DNA of 64,000 nucleotides, from positions 1-64,000 of the forward strand of contig NZ_LYPB01000090.1 of the NCBI RefSeq assembly GCF_001653565.1, written 5' to 3'. The DNA comes from Paenibacillus oryzisoli. Lineage in GTDB: Bacteria; Bacillota; Bacilli; Paenibacillales; NBRC-103111. A model generated the notes under the pieces. It searched no databases. It saw nothing but the letters and a program-made list of their open reading frames with translations, and had not been told where the DNA came from. This document shows, piece after piece, positions 1-8,533 of the stretch. The translations under genes and the position numbers were made by a program. Positions within the stretch are counted from its first letter, which is position 1, and each line of letters begins with the position of its first letter.

Positions 1-133
1 CTCATCTCCTTAAGATACAGAGATTCGACATTGGACATCTATTTTCATGCCTCGTTTAAAAATTGTTAGACAGTCTGACGTACGGTTTGATGAGGAGGGG
101 CTGAAATATTTCAGCCCTTTACTCTAGAAATTG
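1..133. other. Left-edge intergenic stretch
   Basis: No gene can be supported here. Forward frame 1 is open from the window edge to a TAG at 67-69, so these bases could be the 3' end of a gene lying to the left, but 22 codons are too few to decide. The stretch ends in a hairpin listed separately. Confidence 0.3.
97..121. terminator. Palindromic hairpin between left edge and AraC gene
   Basis: GGGCTGAAAT and ATTTCAGCCC (98-117) are exact inverted copies, followed on the + strand by TTTACTCT. The short T run favours termination of a + strand transcript entering from the left. It also lies just downstream of the minus-strand AraC gene and may serve both. Confidence 0.5.
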
Positions 134-1042
134 CTATTTGTGCACCCTTGCTTTCACGGATTTCGCATAATCCGATGGTGACATGCCGACGGTTTTCTTA
201 AAATCCCTCGAAAAATAATGAATACTTGTATAGCCTAGTAAATTTGCAATTTCTGTTATGTTATAAGGGCCTTCGCGCATGTAGGTTTTGGCTTGTTCGA
301 TTTTGAGGTACTTGAAGGTCTCCATAATGCCCATTCCCTTCTGGGATTGAAAGAGCTCCTTCATTCGACTTTTGCCCAGGTGAAAGGTTTGGCAGAGGTC
401 ATCCAGGGTAAATGAATCGGCAAGATGATCACTCAGATACGTCATAATTTGAGCGACTAGCCCGACTGCAGCTTTTTCCTTTTGCAACGAGGATTGTTTC
501 AACTTCTGAGCTTCCTGAACGGTTCCCCGAGCATCTAGTTTGCGTATAAGGGTGATCAGGAGGATTTCCAAATACGCTTTGATGAGCTGCTCGCTAGCAA
601 ATGAGGCATCTTCGTTTCTTTCTAACAAATGTACGGAAGGTGAGTCGAAAGGCGGGAGGAACGCGTGAAACCCTTCTTGTGTGATTATCGAGAGTATATT
701 GCGTTCGCGATCGCCTAACGATATGACTTTATTAGCTAACTGAGACATAGCCTCAGAATGGCAAGCGAAGGCAATGACAATGAGATTGGGCGGCTTATGA
801 TCATGTCTGACATGAACCGTATGGAATTCCTCAGGCTTGTGGAAGATCATATTCCCCTGCTGAAGGGTATGAATGACATCATCGGCGCGAACTTCGACTT
901 CGCCCTTGTCCACGTAGAGAATTTCCCAGAAGTCGTGCTGTTCACCGTCGAATACAAAGCCTTTGGCATATTCAAAATAGTGAAAGGAAATGAGTGCTTC
1001 GATCGAAAGTGATTCCTGTAAATAAATCCTTGGGAAATCCAT
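134..1042 (-). CDS. AraC-family transcriptional regulator
   Basis: Predicted cytoplasmic DNA-binding regulator of 302 residues. The N-terminal half (about 20-110) reads as a cupin-like sugar-sensing domain (HDFWEILYVDKGEVEV, HKPEEFHTV). The C-terminal 100 residues hold the two AraC helix-turn-helix units, ending with the usual ITEIANLLGYTSIHYFSRDF signature near 265-285. The start is supported by GAGAGGA upstream of the ATG. It is divergent from the isomerase/oxidoreductase pair at 1192-3056, its most likely target (inference). The inducer cannot be read from the sequence. Confidence 0.88.
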   Translation of the reverse strand: MDFPRIYLQESLSIEALISFHYFEYAKGFVFDGEQHDFWEILYVDKGEVEVRADDVIHTLQQGNMIFHKPEEFHTVHVRHDHKPPNLIVIAFACHSEAMSQLANKVISLGDRERNILSIITQEGFHAFLPPFDSPSVHLLERNEDASFASEQLIKAYLEILLITLIRKLDARGTVQEAQKLKQSSLQKEKAAVGLVAQIMTYLSDHLADSFTLDDLCQTFHLGKSRMKELFQSQKGMGIMETFKYLKIEQAKTYMREGPYNITEIANLLGYTSIHYFSRDFKKTVGMSPSDYAKSVKARVHK

Positions 1043-1191
1043 GATGTCCGTCCTCTCTAGGGGATTTTCTTCCCGAATATAGTCATTTTACCACAACCGA
1101 TTTCGCTTAAGTGCAAATAATTCGGCTTTATAGATAAATCCAATGCGACACGACTCTTTTATAATAGAGGAAAGAAGCGGAGGAGATAACG

Positions 1192-2034
1192 ATGAAAAAA
1201 GGGATTAATATTTGGTCATTTCCAGGCTCCATGAGCGTGAAAGATTGCATTACGACTGCCAAAAAGGCCGGATTCGACGGCATTGAGTTAGCTTTGAACG
1301 AAACAGGAGAACTTAGTCTGGAAAGCACGGAAAGCGAAGTGCGTGCGTACCGCCAGCATGCTGACGAAACAGGGATTGAAGTAAGCAGTTTAGCAACAGG
1401 CTTATTCTGGTCCTATTCCTTGACAAGCAGTTCCCCGCTAACGCGTCAGAAAGCGAAAGACATTGTGAAGAAGCAGCTAGAGCATGCCGCGGTACTGGGT
1501 GTTGATACGATTTTGGTCGTACCTGGTGCGGTAGGTGTCGATTTCATCCCTGATTCTGAAGTGGTGCCGTATGACCAAGCCTATGACTACTCCCTTGAAG
1601 CGATTCAAGAGCTATCTAAAGTTGCCGAGTCGTTGAAGGTTTCGATTGGGATTGAAAATGTGTGGAACAAATTTTTGTTATCACCGCTGGAAATGCGGGA
1701 TTTCATTGATAAAGTTAACTCCCCATATGTAGGTGCGTATTTCGATGTAGGAAACGTGATCTTCTCCGGGTACCCGGAGCACTGGATTTCTATTCTTAGC
1801 CATCGTATCAAAAAAGTGCATTTCAAAGACTATCGCCGCGCAGCTGGCGGATTACATGGTTTCGTTGACCTGCTTGCAGGCGATGTGAATTATCCAGAAG
1901 TGGTGAAAGCTCTGCAAACCATCGGGTATGAAGACTATGTGATCGCTGAAATGATCCCTGGCTATACGCATCACGGTGAGCAAATTGTTTACAACACATC
2001 TGGTGCGATGGATGCTATTCTGGGGAGGAAATAA
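1192..2034 (+). CDS. Sugar phosphate isomerase/epimerase-type TIM barrel protein
   Basis: 280 residues of the xylose-isomerase-like TIM barrel superfamily. Expected metal ligands appear in order at strand ends: Glu in GIENVWN, Asp in YFDVGNV, His in KVHFKDY and a late Glu in VIAEMIPGY. Such proteins bind divalent metal and isomerise or epimerise free or keto sugars; the substrate is unknown. GGAGGAG precedes the ATG and a TATAAT box lies at 1160-1165. Its TAA shares one base with the start of the downstream oxidoreductase, so the two are translationally coupled. Confidence 0.88.
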   Translation: MKKGINIWSFPGSMSVKDCITTAKKAGFDGIELALNETGELSLESTESEVRAYRQHADETGIEVSSLATGLFWSYSLTSSSPLTRQKAKDIVKKQLEHAAVLGVDTILVVPGAVGVDFIPDSEVVPYDQAYDYSLEAIQELSKVAESLKVSIGIENVWNKFLLSPLEMRDFIDKVNSPYVGAYFDVGNVIFSGYPEHWISILSHRIKKVHFKDYRRAAGGLHGFVDLLAGDVNYPEVVKALQTIGYEDYVIAEMIPGYTHHGEQIVYNTSGAMDAILGRK

Positions 2035-3056
2035 TGATGTTAAGAATTGGACTCGTTGGGTTAGGTTTCATGGGAAGAACACATCTCGAGAATTATGTAC
2101 GACTGGAAGCAGAAGGTGTTGCGATTAAAGTTGTCGCGTTATGTGATATTGATCCAGTCAAACTGGAAGGCAATGCCGTTGCTGGTAATATTGATACAGG
2201 TGATTCAGCCATCGATTTCAATCTCTATGCGAAGTATGCAAGCGTGTCCGAGATGATTGAGAAGGAACAGTTGGATTACGTGGATCTCGCTCTTCCGACA
2301 TACCTTCACCGTGATATTACGATAGAATGTTTAAATAAAGGTCTGCATGTCCTGTGTGAGAAGCCAATGGCTTCAAATCCACAAGAGTGTGCAGAGATGA
2401 TTGAGGCTGCTGAAGCGAATGGTAAGCAGTTGATGATTGGACAGTGTTTGCGCTTTTGGCCGGCATATGTGTACTTGAAAGAAGCTGTTGAGAAGGGGAC
2501 TTACGGGAACGTAACTAGCGGCTATTTTTACCGCGGCGGCGCTACGCCAACTTGGGGACCGTGGCTTATCGATAAAGAGAAGAGCGGCGGCGCTTTACTC
2601 GATATGCATGTGCATGATATTGATATGGTGAATTGGCTGTTCGGTAAACCAGGATCCGTTTCGTGCTTAGCACGAAATGTCGTTCCAGGCAGCGGTTATG
2701 ATGTCGTGTCTACGAATTATTTGTACGGGGATGGCAAAGTGATTAACGCACAGGCCGACTGGACGCTGGAAGGTGACTATGGCTTTGATATGCAGTTCAG
2801 GGTTAATTTCGAGAAGGCGAACATTATTTTTGGTGCGAGCGGCTTGAAAGTTAACCTGAATGATGCGCCTGGATTCAGTCCAGAGCTATCGCCAGAGATG
2901 GGCTATTATCTGGAGTTGAAATATTTCATTGAGACGCTTCTCGCAGGAGAATCGGTTACAACTGCAAGTCCAGCCAGTACGCGGGAAACCATTGAAATTG
3001 CTGTTGCTGAGATCGCATCTGCAGACCAACACGGTGCTTGGGTAGAAGTGAAATAA
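2034..3056 (+). CDS. Gfo/Idh/MocA-family oxidoreductase
   Basis: NAD(P)-dependent sugar dehydrogenase family, 340 residues. The N-terminal Rossmann fold starts with GLVGLGFMGRTH, and the family motif CEKPMA sits near residue 108. The C-terminal half carries GGALLDMHVHDIDMVNWL, the usual Asp/His substrate-site region. The SD GGGGAGG fits the ATG at 2037 slightly better (8 nt) than the one at 2034 (5 nt). Pairing with a TIM-barrel isomerase suggests joint oxidation and isomerisation of one sugar (inference). A terminator follows directly. Confidence 0.9.
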   Translation: MMLRIGLVGLGFMGRTHLENYVRLEAEGVAIKVVALCDIDPVKLEGNAVAGNIDTGDSAIDFNLYAKYASVSEMIEKEQLDYVDLALPTYLHRDITIECLNKGLHVLCEKPMASNPQECAEMIEAAEANGKQLMIGQCLRFWPAYVYLKEAVEKGTYGNVTSGYFYRGGATPTWGPWLIDKEKSGGALLDMHVHDIDMVNWLFGKPGSVSCLARNVVPGSGYDVVSTNYLYGDGKVINAQADWTLEGDYGFDMQFRVNFEKANIIFGASGLKVNLNDAPGFSPELSPEMGYYLELKYFIETLLAGESVTTASPASTRETIEIAVAEIASADQHGAWVEVK

Positions 3057-3070
3057 AAGATTAGTAGACA

Positions 3071-3106
3071 AACCTTGGAAATCGTTCCTGATTTCCGAGG
3101 TTTTTT
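3071..3106 (+). terminator. Rho-independent terminator after the isomerase/oxidoreductase pair
   Basis: AACCTTGGAAATC and GATTTCCGAGGTT form a stem (one G-T pair) around GTTCCT, followed by a run of T residues. Confidence 0.85.
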
Positions 3107-3160
3107 GGCGTAGCCCAACAGAACGATTCCGGTGCAAGTACGAGTGTTAATTATTTGCAT

Positions 3161-3190
3161 TTGACTGCAATCGCTTTCGTATTCTATGCT
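3161..3190 (+). promoter_or_regulatory. Predicted promoter of the MATE gene
   Basis: TTGACT (3161-3166), an 18-bp spacer and TATGCT (3185-3190) fit a housekeeping sigma-A promoter 34 bp before the start codon. The nearby inverted repeat TTGCATTTGCAA lies downstream of it in the untranslated leader. Confidence 0.5.
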
Positions 3191-3223
3191 AGTTGCATTT
3201 GCAATAACAAGAGGTGAAGACGA

Positions 3224-4606
3224 ATGAGAGACACAGATTCAAAGGCATCGTGGCAAAAACTCCGTCTATTCGCAGTCACTTGGCCGATTTTTATTGACTC
3301 AGTATTACGTATGATGTTAGGTACTGCGGATGTCTTCATGTTGAGCCGCATCTCGGATGAAGTAACGGGAGCGGTGGGTTTAGCGAATGAAATCATCGTG
3401 TTCTGTATTCTGATGTTTGGTTTCGTAGGTATCGGGACGAGTGTGGCAGTCGCCCAGCATCTAGGAGCAGGCAAGGTGAAGGAAGCGAGTCGAATTTCAG
3501 CATTAGCCATTACGATTAATCTGATTTTCGGTATTCTAGTAAGTATCGCGTTAGTTGCATTTGGTGAGCCGTTAATGCATGTAATGCACTTAGATCCTCA
3601 ACAAATCGCGATTGCGAAGAAATATTTAACGATTATCTCTGCTTTTATTTGGATTGAAGCGTTGTCTTATGCGATTTCTTCGGTCCTGCGCTCCAATGGA
3701 CAGACCCGAGACGTCATGTTCGTTACGTTGGGGGTTAATGTGATTCACATTGTGGGCAACAGTCTCCTGATTTTCGGAACTCTGGGCTTCCCTGAATGGG
3801 GCGTTACTGGTGCGGCTGTTTCAACGGTTGTAAGTCGACTTCTAGGGCTTATTGTTCTTGTGATTATCCTATACCGTCGATTACAAGTTCCTATTCTTCT
3901 CAAGCATTACGTGACCTTCAAGTCGAAAATTGTGAAGCAGATCCTTAGTATTGGATTGCCTTCCGCAGGAGAACATATTTCATGGCAGTCTCAATATTTA
4001 ATGATTTTCAGTTTTATTAATATTATCGGAGCAACCGCACTAAGTGCCCATGTGTACGTGATGAATGTGACCAATTACTTCATGGCTCTAGGTATGGCCA
4101 TTGGGATGGGAACGGAAATTATTATTGGCCACATGGTAGGTGCAGGGGCTTTCCAGGCGGCATATCATAAATTGATTCGGAGTTTGAAGATTACTTTTGT
4201 TCTGACATTCGTTATCGTAGGGATTACATCGATATTCCGTAAAGAACTGCTCGGGTTATTTACCGATAATCCCGATATTATTGCTATGGGATCGACAATT
4301 CTACTGCTTTCTATCATTCTCGAACCAGGTAGAACATTTAATTTAGTTGTCATTAATTCGTTACGTGCTGCTGGTGATGCTAGATTCCCGGTGATGATGG
4401 GAGTTGTCTCCATGTGGGGGATCGCTGTTCCATTAGCCTACTATCTCGGGATTCATCTTGAGATGGGCTTACTCGGTGTATGGGTGGCTTTTACAGTCGA
4501 TGAGTGGGTAAGAGGTTTGTTGATGTATCTGCGTTGGAGAAGCCGTGTATGGCAAAGTAAATCATTAGTTAAATCAAGCGGTGAGGCATTGGCTCAGTCG
4601 GCTTAA
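3224..4606 (+). CDS. MATE-family efflux transporter
   Basis: 460-residue integral membrane protein with about twelve hydrophobic segments in two similar halves, as in the multidrug and toxin extrusion family. Family-typical stretches include SVLRSNGQTRDVM around residue 150 and NSLRAAGDARFPVMMGV around 380, the matching positions of the two halves. It would export organic compounds in exchange for Na+ or H+; the substrate is not predictable. GAGGTGAA precedes the ATG. It is monocistronic, with its own promoter and terminator. Confidence 0.9.
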   Translation: MRDTDSKASWQKLRLFAVTWPIFIDSVLRMMLGTADVFMLSRISDEVTGAVGLANEIIVFCILMFGFVGIGTSVAVAQHLGAGKVKEASRISALAITINLIFGILVSIALVAFGEPLMHVMHLDPQQIAIAKKYLTIISAFIWIEALSYAISSVLRSNGQTRDVMFVTLGVNVIHIVGNSLLIFGTLGFPEWGVTGAAVSTVVSRLLGLIVLVIILYRRLQVPILLKHYVTFKSKIVKQILSIGLPSAGEHISWQSQYLMIFSFINIIGATALSAHVYVMNVTNYFMALGMAIGMGTEIIIGHMVGAGAFQAAYHKLIRSLKITFVLTFVIVGITSIFRKELLGLFTDNPDIIAMGSTILLLSIILEPGRTFNLVVINSLRAAGDARFPVMMGVVSMWGIAVPLAYYLGIHLEMGLLGVWVAFTVDEWVRGLLMYLRWRSRVWQSKSLVKSSGEALAQSA

Positions 4607-4620
4607 TGGATGGATTTGAA

Positions 4621-4660
4621 GAAGCCTAGAACTCTTGATGAGAGAGTTCTAGGCTTCTTC
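4621..4660 (+). terminator. Rho-independent terminator after the MATE gene
   Basis: GAAGCCTAGAACTC (4621-4634) and GAGTTCTAGGCTTC (4644-4657) are a perfect 14-bp inverted repeat, followed by a weak T-rich tail. Confidence 0.8.
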
Positions 4661-4770
4661 TCGTATTATGAGAAAGATGACATGAGGGTTGTGGCTGGCG
4701 GCTGGTAATCATACTATATTCAATTTCTTGTAAAAGAATTGGATGTTTGCAGGAAATCATAGAAAACGTG

Positions 4771-5532
4771 CTAGTGTACCCCTGTATAGATGTGGATTGC
4801 GTCTCTGAGGAACTCTGCTGTTCCTGGCTGATTCACATCATAATAGGCTTTGAAACGTTCGTCATCCACATACATTTGGGCAAGCCCTGCATGCGCTTCT
4901 TTACTGTACGCACTCCAATAGAACATGAGCCATTGTTTGTGCAAATCAGCTGCTTTTTGTGCTAATTCACTTGCGGGATTTCCTTGCTTGAAAGCTTTTG
5001 CTAATGTTTCCGCAATTTCCTCCGCTAAGCGTGTCACCTCTTCGTGCTGCTCTTGCGTCATATTTTGTAGTTTCTGATTGCTCTTATTAATTTGGTCATC
5101 GCCGTATTTCTCGCGAATTTCTTTCCCATAGGTTTGCTCGTTATCATCAATTAGCTTTTTTTTGAAACCTTCAAACTTCTCTGCATTCGTCATGGTTAGT
5201 CTCCCTTCGTTGGAAGCAATGGTTTGTTCGACATTGGCAATGAGTATATCCAATTGTCTTCGCTTGTCGAGAAGCTGTTCGCGATGGTTCATCAGTGCAC
5301 GGGTTCCATCATACGCAGGGGACGACATAATATCTTTGATTTGCTCCAGCGGAATGCCAAGCTCCCGATAAAATAAAATCTGCTGCAGTCGATCCACCTC
5401 ATGTTGCCCATAAATCCGATATCCTGATGAGTTGATTCTTGCCGGCATAAGAAGTTCAATCTCATCATAATAGCGAAGTGTACGGGTGCTGATTCCAGCC
5501 AACTTCCCCAAGTGCTGTACTGTGTATTCCAT
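4771..5532 (-). CDS. MerR-family regulator with TipAS-like ligand domain
   Basis: About 253 residues. Residues 1-70 form a MerR winged helix-turn-helix (VQHLGKLAGISTRTLRYYDE), followed by a coiled coil to about 110. The C-terminal half resembles the TipA ligand-recognition domain, which in Streptomyces TipA binds thiopeptide antibiotics. A longer reading starting at 5550 is open, but AGGAGGTGA (5537-5545) sits 4 nt upstream of the ATG at 5532, so I use that start. The promoter just upstream has the 19-bp spacer typical of MerR control, suggesting autoregulation. Confidence 0.87.
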   Translation of the reverse strand: MEYTVQHLGKLAGISTRTLRYYDEIELLMPARINSSGYRIYGQHEVDRLQQILFYRELGIPLEQIKDIMSSPAYDGTRALMNHREQLLDKRRQLDILIANVEQTIASNEGRLTMTNAEKFEGFKKKLIDDNEQTYGKEIREKYGDDQINKSNQKLQNMTQEQHEEVTRLAEEIAETLAKAFKQGNPASELAQKAADLHKQWLMFYWSAYSKEAHAGLAQMYVDDERFKAYYDVNQPGTAEFLRDAIHIYTGVH

Positions 5533-5554
5533 CCCTTCACCTCCTGACACCTTT

Positions 5555-5585
5555 ACTTTAAGGGTTTACGTAACGTGAATGTCAA
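5555..5585 (-). promoter_or_regulatory. MerR-type promoter with 19-bp spacer
   Basis: On the minus strand TTGACA (5585-5580), exactly 19 bp, then TAAAGT (5560-5555). The spacer contains the palindrome TTACGTAA. Over-long 19-20 bp spacers with an internal dyad are the known hallmark of promoters twisted into shape by MerR-family activators. Confidence 0.7.
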
Positions 5586-5611
5586 TACCTTTCTCATATG
5601 TTAGTATAGAG

Positions 5612-5911
5612 CTATGCCATGACGATTTGAGCGAACAACATGCCTTCCCTATCTATCACTTCAAAGCATTGAAGCTTCGCATTCGGAACATTATGACACC
5701 GACCTGTATGCACCTCGAAAGTCCAACCGTGCAAGGGGCATTCAAGTTCGCCGTTCTCAAGTTCAACCCCATAGCCTGCATGAGGGCAACGACTAGAAAG
5801 CAGCGAGTAGACACCATCCTTTTCTGTTAGGAAAAATCGGGCCCCATTTAATTCTACTTCACACGGATTTGCAGTAAACTGATCCTTAGATCCCAGGAGA
5901 ATTTCATTCAT
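5612..5911 (-). CDS. Rieske [2Fe-2S] small ferredoxin-like protein
   Basis: 99 residues in the reading starting at the ATG at 5911, which has AGAGGAG upstream; an in-frame extension to 5959 lacks such a site. The cluster ligands are clear: CPHAG (Cys42, His44) and CPLHGW (Cys58, His61), the standard CxH...CxxH Rieske pattern. Length and lack of a membrane segment match soluble NirD or dioxygenase-ferredoxin-like proteins that carry electrons to a partner. No partner oxygenase or nitrite reductase is adjacent, so its role is open. Confidence 0.88.
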   Translation of the reverse strand: MNEILLGSKDQFTANPCEVELNGARFFLTEKDGVYSLLSSRCPHAGYGVELENGELECPLHGWTFEVHTGRCHNVPNAKLQCFEVIDREGMLFAQIVMA

Positions 5912-6019
5912 AGGGAAGCTCCTCTGTATAATAATTTTCTTATGGCAACATAATCTCATTATAATTCAAATTACACCAAAGATCTCTATTTCAATGGCAA
6001 TCAAAGGAGCGCGATCCAC

Positions 6020-7105
6020 ATGTCTACATTATCACCATTAGCAGCAGCCTTTCGCAAAACTTCGTATATAGTAGGTGGGCACGGCCGCAAAAACATTCAA
6101 ATTCTAAAAGATGCCTTAGATGGGATCGATGGCAAGCTTGAGAATGATATGTATGGAAATGGCGAAAGCATAGAGAGCTTTCAGGCAGAAATGGCCGCAT
6201 ATCTGGGCAAAGAAAAGGCTGTATTCTTCCCCAGTGGAACGATGGCACAGCAGATCGCCCTGCGCATTTGGTGTGATGAGAAGGGAATTCGAAAGGTTGC
6301 GTATCATCCATTAAGCCATTTGGAAATCCATGAAGAGGACGGATTGAAAGAGCTGCACCACATTGAAACGGTTCTGCTCGGCGAGAAGAATCACTTGATT
6401 CGATTGAGCGAGATTCTTGAGCTAAGGGAAGAAATCGCATGTCTCTTGATCGAGTTGCCGCAGCGTGAAATTGGTGGTGAGTTACCACCGTTCGAGGAGC
6501 TCGTTGCGATTTCGGAGCATTGTCGAGCCAAGGGGATTAAGCTGCATCTGGACGGGGCAAGGTTGTACGAAGTGCTGCCGTACTATCAGAAGTCGGCGGC
6601 AGAGCTGTGTGCGCTATTTGATAGTGTGTATATCTCCTTCTACAAAGGGATTGGCGGTGTTGCCGGTGCGATTCTGGCGGGCGATGAGGCGTTTACGGTG
6701 AAATCGAAGGTATGGAAAAGGCGGCATGGCGGCGATCTAATAAGCCTGTATCCTTATTACCTTAGCGCAAGCTACTATTTCAAGCAACGTGAGCCGAAAA
6801 TGGGCAAATACTATGAAGAGGCAGTGGAGCTTGCTTCGCTGTATAATCGCTGCCATCTCGTGACTACCTTGCCGCGGGTACCGGTAACGAATATGTTTCA
6901 CGTTCATATTGCAATGCCCAAGGAGAAGCTTGAGCCGATTCTAGTTGGCTTATATGCGGAGACGGATGTTGGCTTGATCCATTATCTGCGTGAATCCAGT
7001 GAAGGGGTTTGTTCGTTCGAAGTAAGTATTGGCGATGCTTTCGCGCAAATTCCGAAGGACAAGTTGAAGTTGACGTTTGAGCGGTTGGCAGCGATGCTGA
7101 AGTGA
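6020..7105 (+). CDS. ltaE: PLP-dependent threonine aldolase / beta-eliminating lyase
   Basis: 361 residues, fold-type I PLP enzyme of the low-specificity L-threonine aldolase family, which cleaves threonine to glycine and acetaldehyde. Visible active-site elements are FFPSGTMAQ, His104, LHLDGARLYE (Asp178, Arg181) and the presumed Schiff-base Lys209 in ISFYKGIGG. AAAGGAG precedes the ATG. It is monocistronic and followed by a strong terminator. Related aldolases acting on other beta-hydroxy amino acids cannot be excluded. Confidence 0.85.
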   Translation: MSTLSPLAAAFRKTSYIVGGHGRKNIQILKDALDGIDGKLENDMYGNGESIESFQAEMAAYLGKEKAVFFPSGTMAQQIALRIWCDEKGIRKVAYHPLSHLEIHEEDGLKELHHIETVLLGEKNHLIRLSEILELREEIACLLIELPQREIGGELPPFEELVAISEHCRAKGIKLHLDGARLYEVLPYYQKSAAELCALFDSVYISFYKGIGGVAGAILAGDEAFTVKSKVWKRRHGGDLISLYPYYLSASYYFKQREPKMGKYYEEAVELASLYNRCHLVTTLPRVPVTNMFHVHIAMPKEKLEPILVGLYAETDVGLIHYLRESSEGVCSFEVSIGDAFAQIPKDKLKLTFERLAAMLK

Positions 7106-7126
7106 ATGTGTATATGTATATGTAAT

Positions 7127-7172
7127 AAAAGGATCCTCATGCCTTCATTCAGGCGGTGGGGATCCTTTTTAA
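7127..7172 (+). terminator. Rho-independent terminator after the threonine aldolase gene
   Basis: AAAAGGATCC and GGATCCTTTTT flank an internal small hairpin (GCCTTCATTCAGGC). The A and T runs on the two sides could let it work in both directions. Confidence 0.8.
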
Positions 7173-7183
7173 AATATCGGCAT

Positions 7184-7260
7184 TTATAAGTTTTACTTAC
7201 TAATTATGCTGAATTTCTAGATAAACCCTCCTGACCTTAAAAGGACGGCGTAGCCGTTTA
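7184..7260. repeat. 77-bp interspersed repeat, copy 1
   Basis: Matches 49648-49724 at 73 of 77 positions with no gaps. The right part holds two small stem-loops, one around CCTTAAAAGG and CGGCGTAGCCG, enclosed by TAAAC and GTTTA. It sits just downstream of a terminator, as does copy 2. Confidence 0.8.
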
Positions 7261-7296
7261 ATTTGTATCGATTCGGAGTGGTGGGAATGCTATATA

Positions 7297-8280
7297 TTAA
7301 TTAAGAACTAAATCCTTGAGTTCTTGTACGACATAAGCTTGACCGCCGTTCAAGGCTTCCACAAGATTCTTCGCTGCCAGCTCAGCCATATCATTGCGCG
7401 TTCTTGCAGTCGCTGACCCGATATGAGGTAAAGTGACCACATTCGGCATCGCTAACAATGGGTTATCGGCAGGCGTTGGCTCGACATCGAAGACATCCAA
7501 ACCAGCTCCTCGAATTTTCCCTTGCTGAAGCGCTCTAATCAATGCTTGCTCGTCTACCGTTGCCCCTCGGGAAGCATTAATGAAGATAGCCGATGACTTC
7601 ATCCGATTAAAGTGCTCCTCACCAATCATGTGCTTCGTCTCAGGAGTTAAAGGCGTCATCACAACGATGTAGTCGGCTTCACTTAGCAACCCATCCAGCT
7701 CGCAGTAGCGGGCATTGAATCGCTCATCTACTTCCGGTTTGGGACCGCGGCTATGATAGAGGAGTTTCATGTCGAAGCCAAACACAGCACGCTGGGCAAT
7801 CGCTTCCCCAATCCGGCCCATCCCAATAATGCCGAGCGTCGAATGATGAACATCTACGCCGAATAATTCCGTACCGCTCGTCCCCTTCTGCCAGTTCCCC
7901 TGTTTCACATAAGCGTCCAGTTCTGCGATTCTGCGCCCTGCACTGAGCATCAAACCCAGAACCAGATCGGCGACGGTGCCGTCCAATACATAAGGCGTAT
8001 GTGTACCAATGACACCATGGGATCGCATTGCATCTATATCAAAATGATTGTACCCGACGGAAGAAGTACTCGCTACACGCAGCTTCGGTGCGCAACTTAA
8101 CAGCTCCTTGTCAATGGTTCCTCCAAGGATTCCTTCTGCCTCAGAAACTTTGTCCAAGATGACACTCCGAGGCATACTGCCTTCCTGATTCCAGAACGTA
8201 CAATCTCCATGGAGATTCAAATAATCTTGAATGCTTTCCGGTAATTTGTGGGTTACGAGTATTTTTGGCTTGGTCGACAT
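7297..8280 (-). CDS. D-isomer-specific 2-hydroxyacid dehydrogenase
   Basis: 327 residues, NAD(P)-dependent reductase of 2-keto acids, most like glyoxylate/hydroxypyruvate reductases. The dinucleotide motif is GxGxxG at 153-158 (LGIIGMGRIGEA). The catalytic triad is visible as Arg238 (INASRGATVD), Glu267 (DVFDVEP) and His286 (LPHIGSAT). AAGGAGGA lies before the ATG. It is convergent with the aldolase gene. Exact substrate is not predictable from sequence alone. Confidence 0.9.
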   Translation of the reverse strand: MSTKPKILVTHKLPESIQDYLNLHGDCTFWNQEGSMPRSVILDKVSEAEGILGGTIDKELLSCAPKLRVASTSSVGYNHFDIDAMRSHGVIGTHTPYVLDGTVADLVLGLMLSAGRRIAELDAYVKQGNWQKGTSGTELFGVDVHHSTLGIIGMGRIGEAIAQRAVFGFDMKLLYHSRGPKPEVDERFNARYCELDGLLSEADYIVVMTPLTPETKHMIGEEHFNRMKSSAIFINASRGATVDEQALIRALQQGKIRGAGLDVFDVEPTPADNPLLAMPNVVTLPHIGSATARTRNDMAELAAKNLVEALNGGQAYVVQELKDLVLN

Positions 8281-8533
8281 GAGTATTCCTCCTTGAGGTT
8301 CTTAATGGATTATGAAGTGCTGGGATTATGTGTCCGACAGTCCAAGCAGACTTTATTGCAGTCTGTTACATTATAGCTAAACTTATCGGATTAATATATT
8401 TAAATCTACTAGTCCACGAGAGATGCATGACCCTCTTAGGGGAGAATGGGGATGGGAATGGGCATGGAACAATTTTAATTTGCGAAGGTACCTATGATAA
8501 AATGGACATATTAACCTAGAGGAGTTGAATGTT

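Noticed and set aside
758-1012. Forward open frame inside the AraC gene
   Set aside because: Antisense shadow of a well-supported regulator gene, without its own start site or recognisable motifs.
8328-8519. 63-codon open frame upstream of the UPF0173 gene
   Set aside because: No ribosome binding site, unusual composition and no recognisable motif; probably the leader and promoter region of the hydrolase gene.
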